In this document: one piece after another, positions 1-7,332 of the stretch | Position numbering within the stretch: position 1 is the stretch's first letter | How the letters are laid out: every line of letters begins with the position of its first letter | Origin: JANNNF01 sp040385825 | Lineage (GTDB): Bacteria; Pseudomonadota; Alphaproteobacteria; Rhodobacterales; Rhodobacteraceae | Assembly: GCA_040385825.1 (NCBI GenBank) | Contig: JAZKGQ010000006.1 | Location: 496,001-560,000 of the forward strand | Reading direction: 5' to 3' | DNA length: 64,000 nucleotides | Program-made: the position numbers and the translations under genes | The notes under the pieces: model-generated | The model's database searches: none | What the model was told of the DNA's origin: nothing | The model's input: only the letters and a program-made list of their open reading frames with translations

Positions 1-87
1 GGAATCCAGATAGCCCTCGACGACGCGGCGAAACACCTCGCGCGAGCGATCGTTCATTTCGGAGAGGATACGGGTTCCGTCGGTCAT
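1..87 (-). CDS. hrcA: HrcA heat-shock repressor, N-terminal fragment
   Basis: Only the first 29 codons lie in the window; the gene runs off the left edge. The minus-strand ATG at 87-85 opens a peptide containing EMNDRSREVFRRVVEGYL, the conserved start of the winged-helix DNA-binding region of HrcA, the repressor that binds CIRCE operators of groE/dnaK-type chaperone genes. An AGGA Shine-Dalgarno sequence lies just upstream. It is divergent from rph across 146 bp. On the minus strand of this gap, CTTGGCC (164-158) followed by CCCCGAT (147-141) loosely resembles a sigma-32 promoter, but the 10-bp spacer is shorter than usual, so I do not annotate it. Confidence 0.85.
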   Translation of the reverse strand, partial: MTDGTRILSEMNDRSREVFRRVVEGYLDS

Positions 88-233
88 GTTATCCTGTCCG
101 CTGGGTCGATTGACCTTGGGGCCGGATCACGGCGGCGTCAATCGGGGTTGCATCCGAGGCCAAGCCTTGCATATCTGACCCGGCATCTTTGGCCGAGAGG
201 TTTTGGCCATGTCGATTTGGAAGGACTGATCTC

Positions 234-953
234 ATGCGCCCCTCTGGCAGAATTTTGAACGAAATGCGCGCGGTTTCGATGGAAACCGGCGTGATGAAAC
301 ATGCCGAAGGGTCTTGTCTGATCAAGATGGGTGAAACCCATGTGCTGTGTTCGGCCACGATCGAGGACAAGGCGCCGTCGTTTCTGAAGAACACCGGGCT
401 GGGCTGGGTGACTGCGGAATATGGCATGCTGCCGCGCGCCACCAACTCGCGGATGCGCAGAGAGGCGGCGGTCGGCAAGCAATCTGGCAGAACGCAAGAG
501 ATTCAACGGCTTATCGGGCGCGCCTTGCGGGCCGGGGTGGATCGGTCGGCCTTGGGCGAGCGGCAGATCGTGATTGACTGCGATGTGTTGCAGGCCGATG
601 GCGGCACGCGCTGCGCCTCGATCACCGGGGGTTGGGTGGCGCTGCGGCTGGCGGTGAACAAGCTGCTGAAGTCCGGCGCGATTGTCAGCGATCCGATTGT
701 GGACCACGTTGCCGCCGTGTCTTGCGGGATTTATGCGGGGCAGACAGTGCTGGACCTGGACTATGCCGAGGATTCCACAGCCGGAACCGATGGCAACTTT
801 ATCCTGACCGGGCGTGGGCGGCTGATCGAAGTGCAGATGTCGGCCGAGGGGGCCACGTTTTCGCGCGCCGAAATGACCGAACTGCTGGACATGTCGGAGG
901 TTGGTTGTGCTGCGCTGGTGCAGGCGCAGAAGGCCGCCTTGGGCGCCCTCTGA
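234..953 (+). CDS. rph: Ribonuclease PH
   Basis: Phosphorolytic 3'-5' exoribonuclease that trims nucleotides beyond the CCA end of tRNA precursors. The product is 239 residues, close to the usual 237-240. It starts MRPSGR, the family's N-terminal signature, and carries GRTQEIQRLIGR (about 85-96 counting from an upstream in-frame Met, 70-81 here) and DCDVLQADGGTR, the phosphate-binding and active-site region. I chose the ATG at 234 because AAGGA stands 8 nt upstream and the family aligns there; a longer frame opens at 189 but adds 15 unrelated residues. The stop overlaps the rdgB start (TGATG), so the two are translationally coupled. Leftward it is divergent from hrcA. Confidence 0.95.
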   Translation: MRPSGRILNEMRAVSMETGVMKHAEGSCLIKMGETHVLCSATIEDKAPSFLKNTGLGWVTAEYGMLPRATNSRMRREAAVGKQSGRTQEIQRLIGRALRAGVDRSALGERQIVIDCDVLQADGGTRCASITGGWVALRLAVNKLLKSGAIVSDPIVDHVAAVSCGIYAGQTVLDLDYAEDSTAGTDGNFILTGRGRLIEVQMSAEGATFSRAEMTELLDMSEVGCAALVQAQKAALGAL

Positions 954-1561
954 TGCCAGTGTTTCAGGGCAGCCAATTGCTGGTCGCGACGCACAATCGA
1001 GGCAAGCTGGACGAGATCGCGCATCTTATGCAGCCGTTTTCGGTTGCCGTCCTTTCTGCGGCTGCGCTTGGCTTGCCCGAACCTGCCGAAACAGAGACGA
1101 CGTTTGTGGGCAATGCCCGCATCAAGGCGCATGCTGCGGCAAAGGCGTCGGGCCTGCCGGCCCTGTCTGATGATTCCGGCCTGACGGTTGACGCCTTGGG
1201 TGGTGCGCCTGGGGTCTATACTGCCGATTGGGCAGAAACGCCGTCTGGGCGGGATTTCGGAATGGCAATGGCCCGCGTTTGGGCCGAGTTAGAGACTGTT
1301 TCTGCGGATTTCCCGCGCAGGGCGCAGTTTCGCTGTACGCTCGTTCTTGCCTGGCCAGATGGCAGGGACATGGTGTTTGAAGGCGTGATGCCCGGCCATC
1401 TGGTCTGGCCGATGCGCGGGTCGCAGGGGCATGGATATGATCCCATGTTTCAGCCTGACGGGTCTGACCAGACATTTGGCGAAATGGACCGTTGGGCGAA
1501 AAACCTGATCAGCCATCGTGCCGATGCCTTTCGCAAACTGGTCGCGGAGTGTTTCACGTGA
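953..1561 (+). CDS. rdgB: dITP/XTP pyrophosphatase (RdgB/HAM1 family)
   Basis: House-cleaning enzyme that hydrolyses non-canonical purine triphosphates (dITP, XTP) to the monophosphate and pyrophosphate. The 202-residue product has the family THNRGK motif (13-18) that contacts the triphosphate and SDDSGL (72-77), the metal and catalytic loop, plus a C-terminal SHRADAFRKL stretch typical of the family. It starts at the ATG sharing one base with the rph stop. Its last codons (Cys-Phe-Thr-stop) are formed by a perfect parS palindrome, and its TGA overlaps the GTG start of the next gene, so rph-rdgB-ridA-like-hemW reads as one operon. Confidence 0.95.
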   Translation: MPVFQGSQLLVATHNRGKLDEIAHLMQPFSVAVLSAAALGLPEPAETETTFVGNARIKAHAAAKASGLPALSDDSGLTVDALGGAPGVYTADWAETPSGRDFGMAMARVWAELETVSADFPRRAQFRCTLVLAWPDGRDMVFEGVMPGHLVWPMRGSQGHGYDPMFQPDGSDQTFGEMDRWAKNLISHRADAFRKLVAECFT

Positions 1562-1565
1562 AACA
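1550..1565. other. parS: parS site 1, ParB-binding centromere
   Basis: TGTTTCACGTGAAACA, an exact match to the 16-bp palindromic parS consensus. It spans the last codons of rdgB and the GTG start of the next gene. parB lies 1.5 kb away. Confidence 0.93.
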
Positions 1566-1932
1566 AATTTCAACCGGCTCGCCCTTTGAAAAAACGATGG
1601 GGTATAGCCGCGCCGTTGTGAAGGGCGGCTGGTGTTTCGTTTCCGGGGTTACTGGATATGACTATGCGACCATGGTGATGCCCGAGGGGATTGCCGATCA
1701 GGCCCACAACTGTTTTGCGACCATCGATGGCGTGCTGCAAACTGCCGGATTCAGCATGTCTGATATTGTGCGCGTTCAATACACAGTTGTCAGCGCCGAC
1801 CTCGTCACCGATCTTGTTCCCGTTCTGGGCCGGGCCCTTGGCGACATTCGGCCGGCAGCCACGATGGTTATAGCAGGGCTGATCCGCGAAGAAATGAAGG
1901 TGGAAATCGAAATCACCGCCTTCAAGGGGTAA
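1558..1932 (+). CDS. RidA/YjgF/UK114-family protein, non-canonical
   Basis: A 124-residue protein of the RidA family; classic members hydrolyse reactive enamine/imine intermediates from PLP enzymes. The fold-typical C-terminus (KVEIEITAF) and the pattern around Gly-Trp-Cys-Phe-Val-Ser-Gly are visible. Where E. coli RidA has P-A-R-S-C-V with the catalytic Arg105, this protein reads P-A-A-T-M-V, so both the Arg and the following Cys are absent. It therefore probably belongs to one of the Rid subfamilies without imine deaminase activity; its role is unknown. I place the start at GTG 1558, overlapping the rdgB stop as GTGA; an in-frame upstream extension from 1492 would lie inside rdgB. Confidence 0.8.
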   Translation: MKQISTGSPFEKTMGYSRAVVKGGWCFVSGVTGYDYATMVMPEGIADQAHNCFATIDGVLQTAGFSMSDIVRVQYTVVSADLVTDLVPVLGRALGDIRPAATMVIAGLIREEMKVEIEITAFKG

Positions 1933-1936
1933 AATC

Positions 1937-3094
1937 ATGGAAGATTGGCAATTTGCCGGGTTCGGCCTGTACCTGCATTGGCCCTTCTGCCAGTCGAAAT
2001 GCCCCTACTGCGACTTTAACAGCCATGTCGCGACACGGATCGATCAAACAAGATGGCTGAACGCCTACAGGGCCGAGATTGACCGCATTCATGCCGTTAC
2101 GCAGAACCGCACCGTCAACACCATCTTTTTCGGGGGTGGCACCCCCTCACTGATGGAGCCAGATACTGTTGCCGGTGTTCTGGATCATGTCCGCGCGCGA
2201 TGGCGCCTGGCAAACGATCTGGAGATCACGCTTGAAGCCAACCCCGGTTCCGTCGAAATGGGCCGGTTTCGTGCCTTTGCCGAGGCTGGCGTCAATCGCG
2301 TGTCCATGGGCATGCAGGCCATGAACGACGCCGACCTTGCGCGACTGGGGCGGCTTCACAGCGCCGAGGAGGCATTGAGGGCGTTTGATGTGGCCCGGAC
2401 CGTTTTTGACAGGGTCAGTTTTGACCTGATCTATGCCCGACAGGATCAAAGCCTTGCCGACTGGCGGGCCGAGCTGACGCGGGCACTGGGTCTGGCAGTG
2501 GATCATCTGTCGCTATATCAGCTGACCGTCGAGCAAGGCACAGCCTTCGCCGACAGATTGGCGCGGGGAGGACTGCGCGGCCTGCCAAACGAAGACCTAG
2601 CGGCCGACATGTTTGACCTGACGCAAGAGGTTTGTGACAGGTTCGGATTTCCAGCCTACGAAATTTCCAACCATGCCCGCCAGGGGGCCGAGTCTCGGCA
2701 TAATCTGATCTATTGGCGGATGGGGGACTATGCCGGTATCGGCCCCGGTGCACATGGGCGGCTGACGCTTGCCGGGCAGCGATTTGCCACCGAATCGCAT
2801 CTGGCGCCAGGGAAATGGCTGGATGCGGTCGAGAAACATCAAAATGGCGAATCGGCCCGAGAAGCCCTGTCAGGTTCAGATCGGGCGACGGAACTGGCCC
2901 TTATGTCGCTTCGTCTGACGGAAGGGCTTGATCTGGAACGCTATTCTGCCTTGAATGGCCGCCCGATCTCTGAAAAGAGCGTCCACGATCTTGTCGAAAG
3001 CGGCCATCTGGACCGCAGAGGCAGCCAGCTGATCGCCACCGGAACTGGCCGAATTGTTCTGAATGCAGTCCTGCGGTCACTGTTGTCGGACTGA
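1937..3094 (+). CDS. hemW: Radical SAM heme chaperone HemW
   Basis: 385-residue radical S-adenosylmethionine protein. Cys18, Cys22 and Cys25 (CQSKCPYC) ligate the [4Fe-4S] cluster. HemN-type oxygen-independent coproporphyrinogen oxidases have an additional Cys right after this motif, whereas here it is Phe (CDF), as in HemW. HemW binds heme and delivers it to respiratory enzymes, although databases often label it coproporphyrinogen oxidase. FFGGGTPS follows at about residue 64 as expected. The gene begins 4 bp after the ridA-like gene, as the last member of the rph operon, and converges on parB across 8 bp with no clear terminator. Confidence 0.9.
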   Translation: MEDWQFAGFGLYLHWPFCQSKCPYCDFNSHVATRIDQTRWLNAYRAEIDRIHAVTQNRTVNTIFFGGGTPSLMEPDTVAGVLDHVRARWRLANDLEITLEANPGSVEMGRFRAFAEAGVNRVSMGMQAMNDADLARLGRLHSAEEALRAFDVARTVFDRVSFDLIYARQDQSLADWRAELTRALGLAVDHLSLYQLTVEQGTAFADRLARGGLRGLPNEDLAADMFDLTQEVCDRFGFPAYEISNHARQGAESRHNLIYWRMGDYAGIGPGAHGRLTLAGQRFATESHLAPGKWLDAVEKHQNGESAREALSGSDRATELALMSLRLTEGLDLERYSALNGRPISEKSVHDLVESGHLDRRGSQLIATGTGRIVLNAVLRSLLSD

Positions 3095-3102
3095 TCGCCA
3101 GA

Positions 3103-4020
3103 TCAAACCGCCATATCCCGCCGCATGACCGACAAAGTTTGGCACAACAGGTCCAGATCCTCCAGCGAATCATAGCGAATTGTCATCGTACCCCGGTCAC
3201 CGCCCGGTTCGTGATTGATCCGAACCATCATCCGCAGATTTGCAGAGAGATCCGCCTCGATCGCCCGAGTATCTGCATCAACCTCGGACCTGTCACGTCT
3301 GGGCTGTGCAGATGCAGAAGCCGTCTTGCCAATCGACTCTCGGGCCAAACGCTCGGTATCGCGCACCGACAGCGACCGGGCCACGACCTGACGGGCCAAT
3401 TCTGACGCATTTCCACTGGTGATCAGTGCCCGCGCATGGCCGGCAGACAGTTTTGCCGTGCGCACGAGGTTCTGAACATCCTCCGGCAAGGTCAAAAGCC
3501 GCAGCAGGTTGGCGATATGGCTGCGGCTTTTGGACATGGCCTCGGCCAAACGATCCTGGGTATGGCCAAAGCGATCCATCAACTGCCGAAAACCAAGCGC
3601 CTCTTCAATGGCATTCAGGTCTGCCCGCTGAATGTTCTCGATGATGGCGATTTCCAGCACTTCGGTATCGTCAAAATCGCGCACAACCACTGGCACCGAA
3701 TGCAACTGCGCCAACTGGGCCGCGCGCCAGCGACGCTCACCAGCAACGATTTCATACTGATCCGTGCCCGCAATCGGCCGGACGACCAAGGGTTGAATGA
3801 CGCCCTTCTGCCGCAAGGACGCCGCCAGATCGGCCAAAGCCTCGGGGTCGAAGTCCCGACGGGGCTGCAACGGGTTGGGAATGAGCTTTTCCACAGGCAC
3901 AGATTGATCCGGCCGGCGAAAAGGCTGACCCGTCCCATCCCCGGACTCAAGGTTCACATCTGCCATAAGCGCCGACAAACCACGGCCCAGACTGCGCTTT
4001 TCGGGTTTCTTGTCTGTCAT
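3103..4020 (-). CDS. parB: Chromosome partitioning protein ParB
   Basis: 305-residue centromere-binding CTPase that loads at parS and spreads along DNA, recruiting ParA and SMC. Visible are the CTP-binding box GERRWR (94-99), the ENIQRADLNAIEEA motif (128-141) that forms the CTP pocket and arginine patch, and a helix-turn-helix around residues 152-172 (GHTQDRLAEAMSKSRSHIAN). The ATG overlaps the parA stop (ATGA), so parA and parB are co-transcribed. Three perfect parS sites lie 1.5 kb on one side and 1.4-3.3 kb on the other, which makes this the chromosomal system rather than a plasmid one. Confidence 0.96.
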   Translation of the reverse strand: MTDKKPEKRSLGRGLSALMADVNLESGDGTGQPFRRPDQSVPVEKLIPNPLQPRRDFDPEALADLAASLRQKGVIQPLVVRPIAGTDQYEIVAGERRWRAAQLAQLHSVPVVVRDFDDTEVLEIAIIENIQRADLNAIEEALGFRQLMDRFGHTQDRLAEAMSKSRSHIANLLRLLTLPEDVQNLVRTAKLSAGHARALITSGNASELARQVVARSLSVRDTERLARESIGKTASASAQPRRDRSEVDADTRAIEADLSANLRMMVRINHEPGGDRGTMTIRYDSLEDLDLLCQTLSVMRRDMAV

Positions 4021-4829
4021 CTTGCGTCCATTTCCTGTCTGGGCATGGCGGAATGCCGACCTGCAATTTCCTGTGCCAGGGCTCGATAAGCCTCAGCCCC
4101 CTTGGATGCTGTGTCATAGGTCAGCACCGGCATCGCAAAAGAGGGCGCCTCACTGACCCGGACATTCCTTGGAATCACCGTCTTGAACACCAGATCGCCA
4201 AGGTTCTGCCGGGCGTCCGCCTCGACCTGTTGCGACAGGTTGTTGCGACGGTCACACATCGTCAGAACCACCCCTTCGATCCGCAACTGGGGGTTTGCGG
4301 ACTGGCGCACCTCTCGCAAGGTGAGCATCAGCTGAGACAGGCCCTCAAGCGCAAAAAACTCTGCCTGAAGCGGGACCAATACAGAATTGCAGGCAATCAT
4401 GGCGTTGACAGTCAGAAGGCTGAGCGAGGGCGGGCAATCTATCAGTATGTAATCAAACGAAAATCGTTCCATTCCCGGTTGACGCAGCGCATCATGCAGC
4501 AAGAAGCTGCGCTTTTCATTGGCGACCAGGTCAATATCGGCCGAGGCCAGATCCGTCGTGGCAGGGCTGATCCAGACACCGGGCGTAGCTGTTTGCCGGA
4601 CGACATCATCTATCGCAGCCTCGTCCAGCAGCAGGTCATAAGTCGTCATCTTGCGATCTTCGGTGGCTATACCAAGCCCTGTCGACGCGTTGCCCTGAGG
4701 GTCAAGGTCAATGAGCAGGACCCGCAAATCACGCTCTCCCAATGCCGCAGCGAGGTTAATGGCAGTCGTCGTCTTGCCGACTCCGCCCTTCTGATTGGCT
4801 ATCGCAATGATATGCGGGGATTTGGTCAT
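4017..4829 (-). CDS. parA: Chromosome partitioning ATPase ParA (Soj)
   Basis: 270-residue Walker-type ATPase that binds DNA non-specifically as an ATP dimer and is stripped off by ParB, pulling origins apart. The deviant Walker A motif KGGVGKT is at residues 14-20, and a DLDPQGNASTG motif follows. Length fits chromosomal ParA proteins, which lack the N-terminal helix-turn-helix of type Ia plasmid ParA. I start at ATG 4829, 5 nt beyond the rsmG stop; an in-frame TTG at 4847 would add six residues and overlap rsmG. Order rsmG-parA-parB is conserved near many bacterial origins. Confidence 0.96.
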   Translation of the reverse strand: MTKSPHIIAIANQKGGVGKTTTAINLAAALGERDLRVLLIDLDPQGNASTGLGIATEDRKMTTYDLLLDEAAIDDVVRQTATPGVWISPATTDLASADIDLVANEKRSFLLHDALRQPGMERFSFDYILIDCPPSLSLLTVNAMIACNSVLVPLQAEFFALEGLSQLMLTLREVRQSANPQLRIEGVVLTMCDRRNNLSQQVEADARQNLGDLVFKTVIPRNVRVSEAPSFAMPVLTYDTASKGAEAYRALAQEIAGRHSAMPRQEMDAR

Positions 4830-4834
4830 CAGGC

Positions 4835-5458
4835 TCACAGGCGGCAAAGGTTGGTTATGCTCAGAATAACCGCGGCCGGATCGGTCTGGCTGGGGTGCAG
4901 GCTGTGATCAAAGCGCCAGTTCTTCAGGGCATCCTCCAATTCCTCGCTATAGCTTGCGCCCTTTTGAAAGATGGCCGTACCGCCAGCCTGACAATGCCGC
5001 GCGGCATAGCCGCACAGAGTTGTCAGCGGCGCCAGCGCGCGTGCGGACACCACATTGGCAGCCAGCGCCGGACACAGTTCAATGCGTTCTGCAAGGACCG
5101 TCACATTGGCGCCGGTTTCGCGGGATGCCTGCCGTAGAAACGCTGCCTTGCGCTGATCAGATTCCACAAAGGTAAAGCGGGTGTCGGGGCGTGACTCCCT
5201 CACCAGAATTGCGATGACAAGGCCGGGAAAGCCGCCTCCAGTGCCAAGATCGGCCCAATGATCGCAGCTAGGTGGACAGAACTGCAGAATCTGCGCCGAA
5301 TCGACAAAATGCCGCGACCACATGTCTTCGACTGTCCCCCGCGCCACAAGGTTGATCGCTCCATTCCATTTCACCAGCATGGATCCAAACGCCTTCAGGC
5401 GATCAAATGTTTCACGTGAAACATTCTCCAGATCACCGGCCTTCGAGACTGAAATCAT
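4835..5458 (-). CDS. rsmG: 16S rRNA (guanine527-N7)-methyltransferase
   Basis: 207-residue SAM-dependent enzyme (formerly GidB) that methylates N7 of G527 in 16S rRNA. The SAM-binding loop DLGTGGGFPG is at residues 70-79. Its N-terminus contains V-S-R-E-T, encoded by parS site 2 read in one particular frame. The start overlaps the mnmG stop (ATGA), giving the classic mnmG-rsmG-parA-parB operon. Confidence 0.95.
   Translation of the reverse strand: MISVSKAGDLENVSRETFDRLKAFGSMLVKWNGAINLVARGTVEDMWSRHFVDSAQILQFCPPSCDHWADLGTGGGFPGLVIAILVRESRPDTRFTFVESDQRKAAFLRQASRETGANVTVLAERIELCPALAANVVSARALAPLTTLCGYAARHCQAGGTAIFQKGASYSEELEDALKNWRFDHSLHPSQTDPAAVILSITNLCRL
5408..5423. other. parS: parS site 2, ParB-binding centromere
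   Basis: Exact TGTTTCACGTGAAACA inside rsmG codons 13-17, where it encodes Val-Ser-Arg-Glu-Thr. Confidence 0.94.
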
Positions 5459-7329
5459 CTTGCAGCCACGACAGCAGGCTGCTTGCGCAGGTGTGCCAAA
5501 ATAAGAACCAGGCCAGCCGGTGTCATCCCTTCAATCATGGCCGCCTGCCGAATGGTTGACGGACCGGCGCGCAAAAGTTTTGCCTTCAACTCTGTCGAGA
5601 GGCCAGAAATGGCAGAATACGCAAAACCAGGCGGTATCAGAGCCTGTTCTTCAGCCTTCAAGGCAGCGGCATCGCTGTCTTGCCGGTCTGCGTACTGCGC
5701 GTAGAGTGCTTCTGTGCAAAGCTGTTGCCGGATATCGGGCGTGATTTCTGCTGCCTCTGGGCACAGATCAAGAACCTGATCAAAGGAAACATCCGGGAAG
5801 GACAGCAATGTAAACGCCGACCTGCGAACACCATCAAGGCTGACGCGAATATGCACAGCAGCCGCTTCGGATGGCGAATACTGCTGATGGGTAAGTATCG
5901 CCTTGCCGCGAGCAAGGGCTTCGGCCTTTTGTGCAAACGCCCTTGCGCGATCCATGCCAACACAGCCTGCCCGAAGCCCGACCGGCGTCAGCCGCTGATC
6001 GGCATTGTCGGCGCGCAGCGTCAACCTGAACTCGGCCCGTGAGGTGAACATCCGGTAAGGCTCCGTCACTCCACGACCCACCAGATCATCGACCATCACA
6101 CCAATATAACTCTCCGTCCGCGAAAAGGTCACCGGCGCGCGGCCAAGCGCCGCTGCCGCCGCGTTCAGCCCGGCAACCATTCCCTGAGCCGCCGCCTCCT
6201 CATACCCGGTCGTGCCGTTGATCTGGCCTGCAAAGTACAGCCCCGTCAGCGCCTTAAGCTCCAAAGTCGGCTTCAAGCCACGCGGATCGAAGAAGTCATA
6301 TTCGATCGCATAGCCCGGCTGCAAGATGCGAACAGCCTCCAACCCTTTGATACTACGAACATAATCATGTTGCACTTCCTCAGGCAAAGAGGATGAGATG
6401 CCATTCGGATAGACTGTGTCCGTGCTCAATCCCTCGGGTTCCAGAAACACCTGATGCGAGGTCTTGTCGGCAAAACGAACCACTTTGTCTTCGATAGACG
6501 GGCAATATCGCGGCCCAACGCCTTCGATATGGCCACCATACATCGCCGATCGGCCAAGGTTTGCCCGCACGATCGCGTGGGTTTCCTCATTTGTATGCGT
6601 GATTCCACATGAAATCTGCGGCGCAATCGGCGCGGAATGCAGAAAAGAAAACACCGTCGGATCGTCGTCGCCAGGCTGGCTTTCAAGCACGGACCAGTCA
6701 ATCGTCTTGCCATCCAGCCGCGGCGGGGTACCAGTTTTCAACCGACCGCGGGTCAGATCAAGCGCGCCGAGTTGCGCCGCAAGCAGAAGCGAAGGTTCAT
6801 CGCCCATCCGCCCTCCTGCCTTGCGAACATCGCCAATGTGGATCACGCCGTTCAAGAACGTGCCTGCCGTCAGAATCACCGACGCCGCGGCAATCTGCGA
6901 CCCGTCAGCCAGCACAACGCCAGACACAACCCCATTCGCAAGCGCAAGGCTGACAACTTCGCCTTCAATGATCTGCAAATTCTCTTGTATTCCAAGAGCC
7001 TGCTGCATTCCGACCTTGTACCTGTCCCGGTCTGCCTGTGCACGCGGCCCCTGCACGGCAGGCCCTTTGCGGCGATTCAATAGGCGGAACTGAATGCCGG
7101 CATAGTCCGCAACCCGCCCCATCACTCCATCCAATGCGTCGATCTCGCGCACAAGATGGCCTTTGCCAAGCCCGCCAATCGCCGGATTGCACGACATGAC
7201 GCCAATATCTGCCCGGCGCAGCGTGATCAGCCCGGTTGCAGCACCCATGCGGGCAGCCGCCGCCGCGGCCTCTGCCCCCGCGTGCCCCGCACCAATCACC
7301 ACGACATCAAAATGTTTCACGTGAAACAA
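5455..7329 (-). CDS. mnmG: tRNA uridine 5-carboxymethylaminomethyl modification enzyme, FAD subunit
   Basis: 624-residue FAD- and NADH-binding protein (GidA) that with MnmE installs the cmnm5 or nm5 group on U34 of tRNAs reading split codon boxes. The N-terminal dinucleotide-binding loop GAGHAGAEAA follows the first eight residues, and IGGLGKGHLVREIDALDG (about 52-69) is a family signature. Length matches the family (about 620-630). The first six codons (Met-Phe-His-Val-Lys-His) are formed by parS site 3. The gene follows mnmE with a 3-nt gap, so both subunits are made together. Confidence 0.97.
   Translation of the reverse strand: MFHVKHFDVVVIGAGHAGAEAAAAAARMGAATGLITLRRADIGVMSCNPAIGGLGKGHLVREIDALDGVMGRVADYAGIQFRLLNRRKGPAVQGPRAQADRDRYKVGMQQALGIQENLQIIEGEVVSLALANGVVSGVVLADGSQIAAASVILTAGTFLNGVIHIGDVRKAGGRMGDEPSLLLAAQLGALDLTRGRLKTGTPPRLDGKTIDWSVLESQPGDDDPTVFSFLHSAPIAPQISCGITHTNEETHAIVRANLGRSAMYGGHIEGVGPRYCPSIEDKVVRFADKTSHQVFLEPEGLSTDTVYPNGISSSLPEEVQHDYVRSIKGLEAVRILQPGYAIEYDFFDPRGLKPTLELKALTGLYFAGQINGTTGYEEAAAQGMVAGLNAAAAALGRAPVTFSRTESYIGVMVDDLVGRGVTEPYRMFTSRAEFRLTLRADNADQRLTPVGLRAGCVGMDRARAFAQKAEALARGKAILTHQQYSPSEAAAVHIRVSLDGVRRSAFTLLSFPDVSFDQVLDLCPEAAEITPDIRQQLCTEALYAQYADRQDSDAAALKAEEQALIPPGFAYSAISGLSTELKAKLLRAGPSTIRQAAMIEGMTPAGLVLILAHLRKQPAVVAAR
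7313..7328. other. parS: parS site 3, ParB-binding centromere
   Basis: Exact TGTTTCACGTGAAACA beginning at the second base of the mnmG start codon on the minus strand. This is the parS nearest the putative origin, about 3.2 kb from it. Confidence 0.94.
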
Positions 7330-7332
7330 CCC

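Noticed and set aside
141..164. Sigma-32-like promoter for hrcA (CTTGGCC ... CCCCGAT)
   Set aside because: Spacer is 10 bp, short of the usual 11-16, and the -35 half matches only in CTTG. Not strong enough to annotate.
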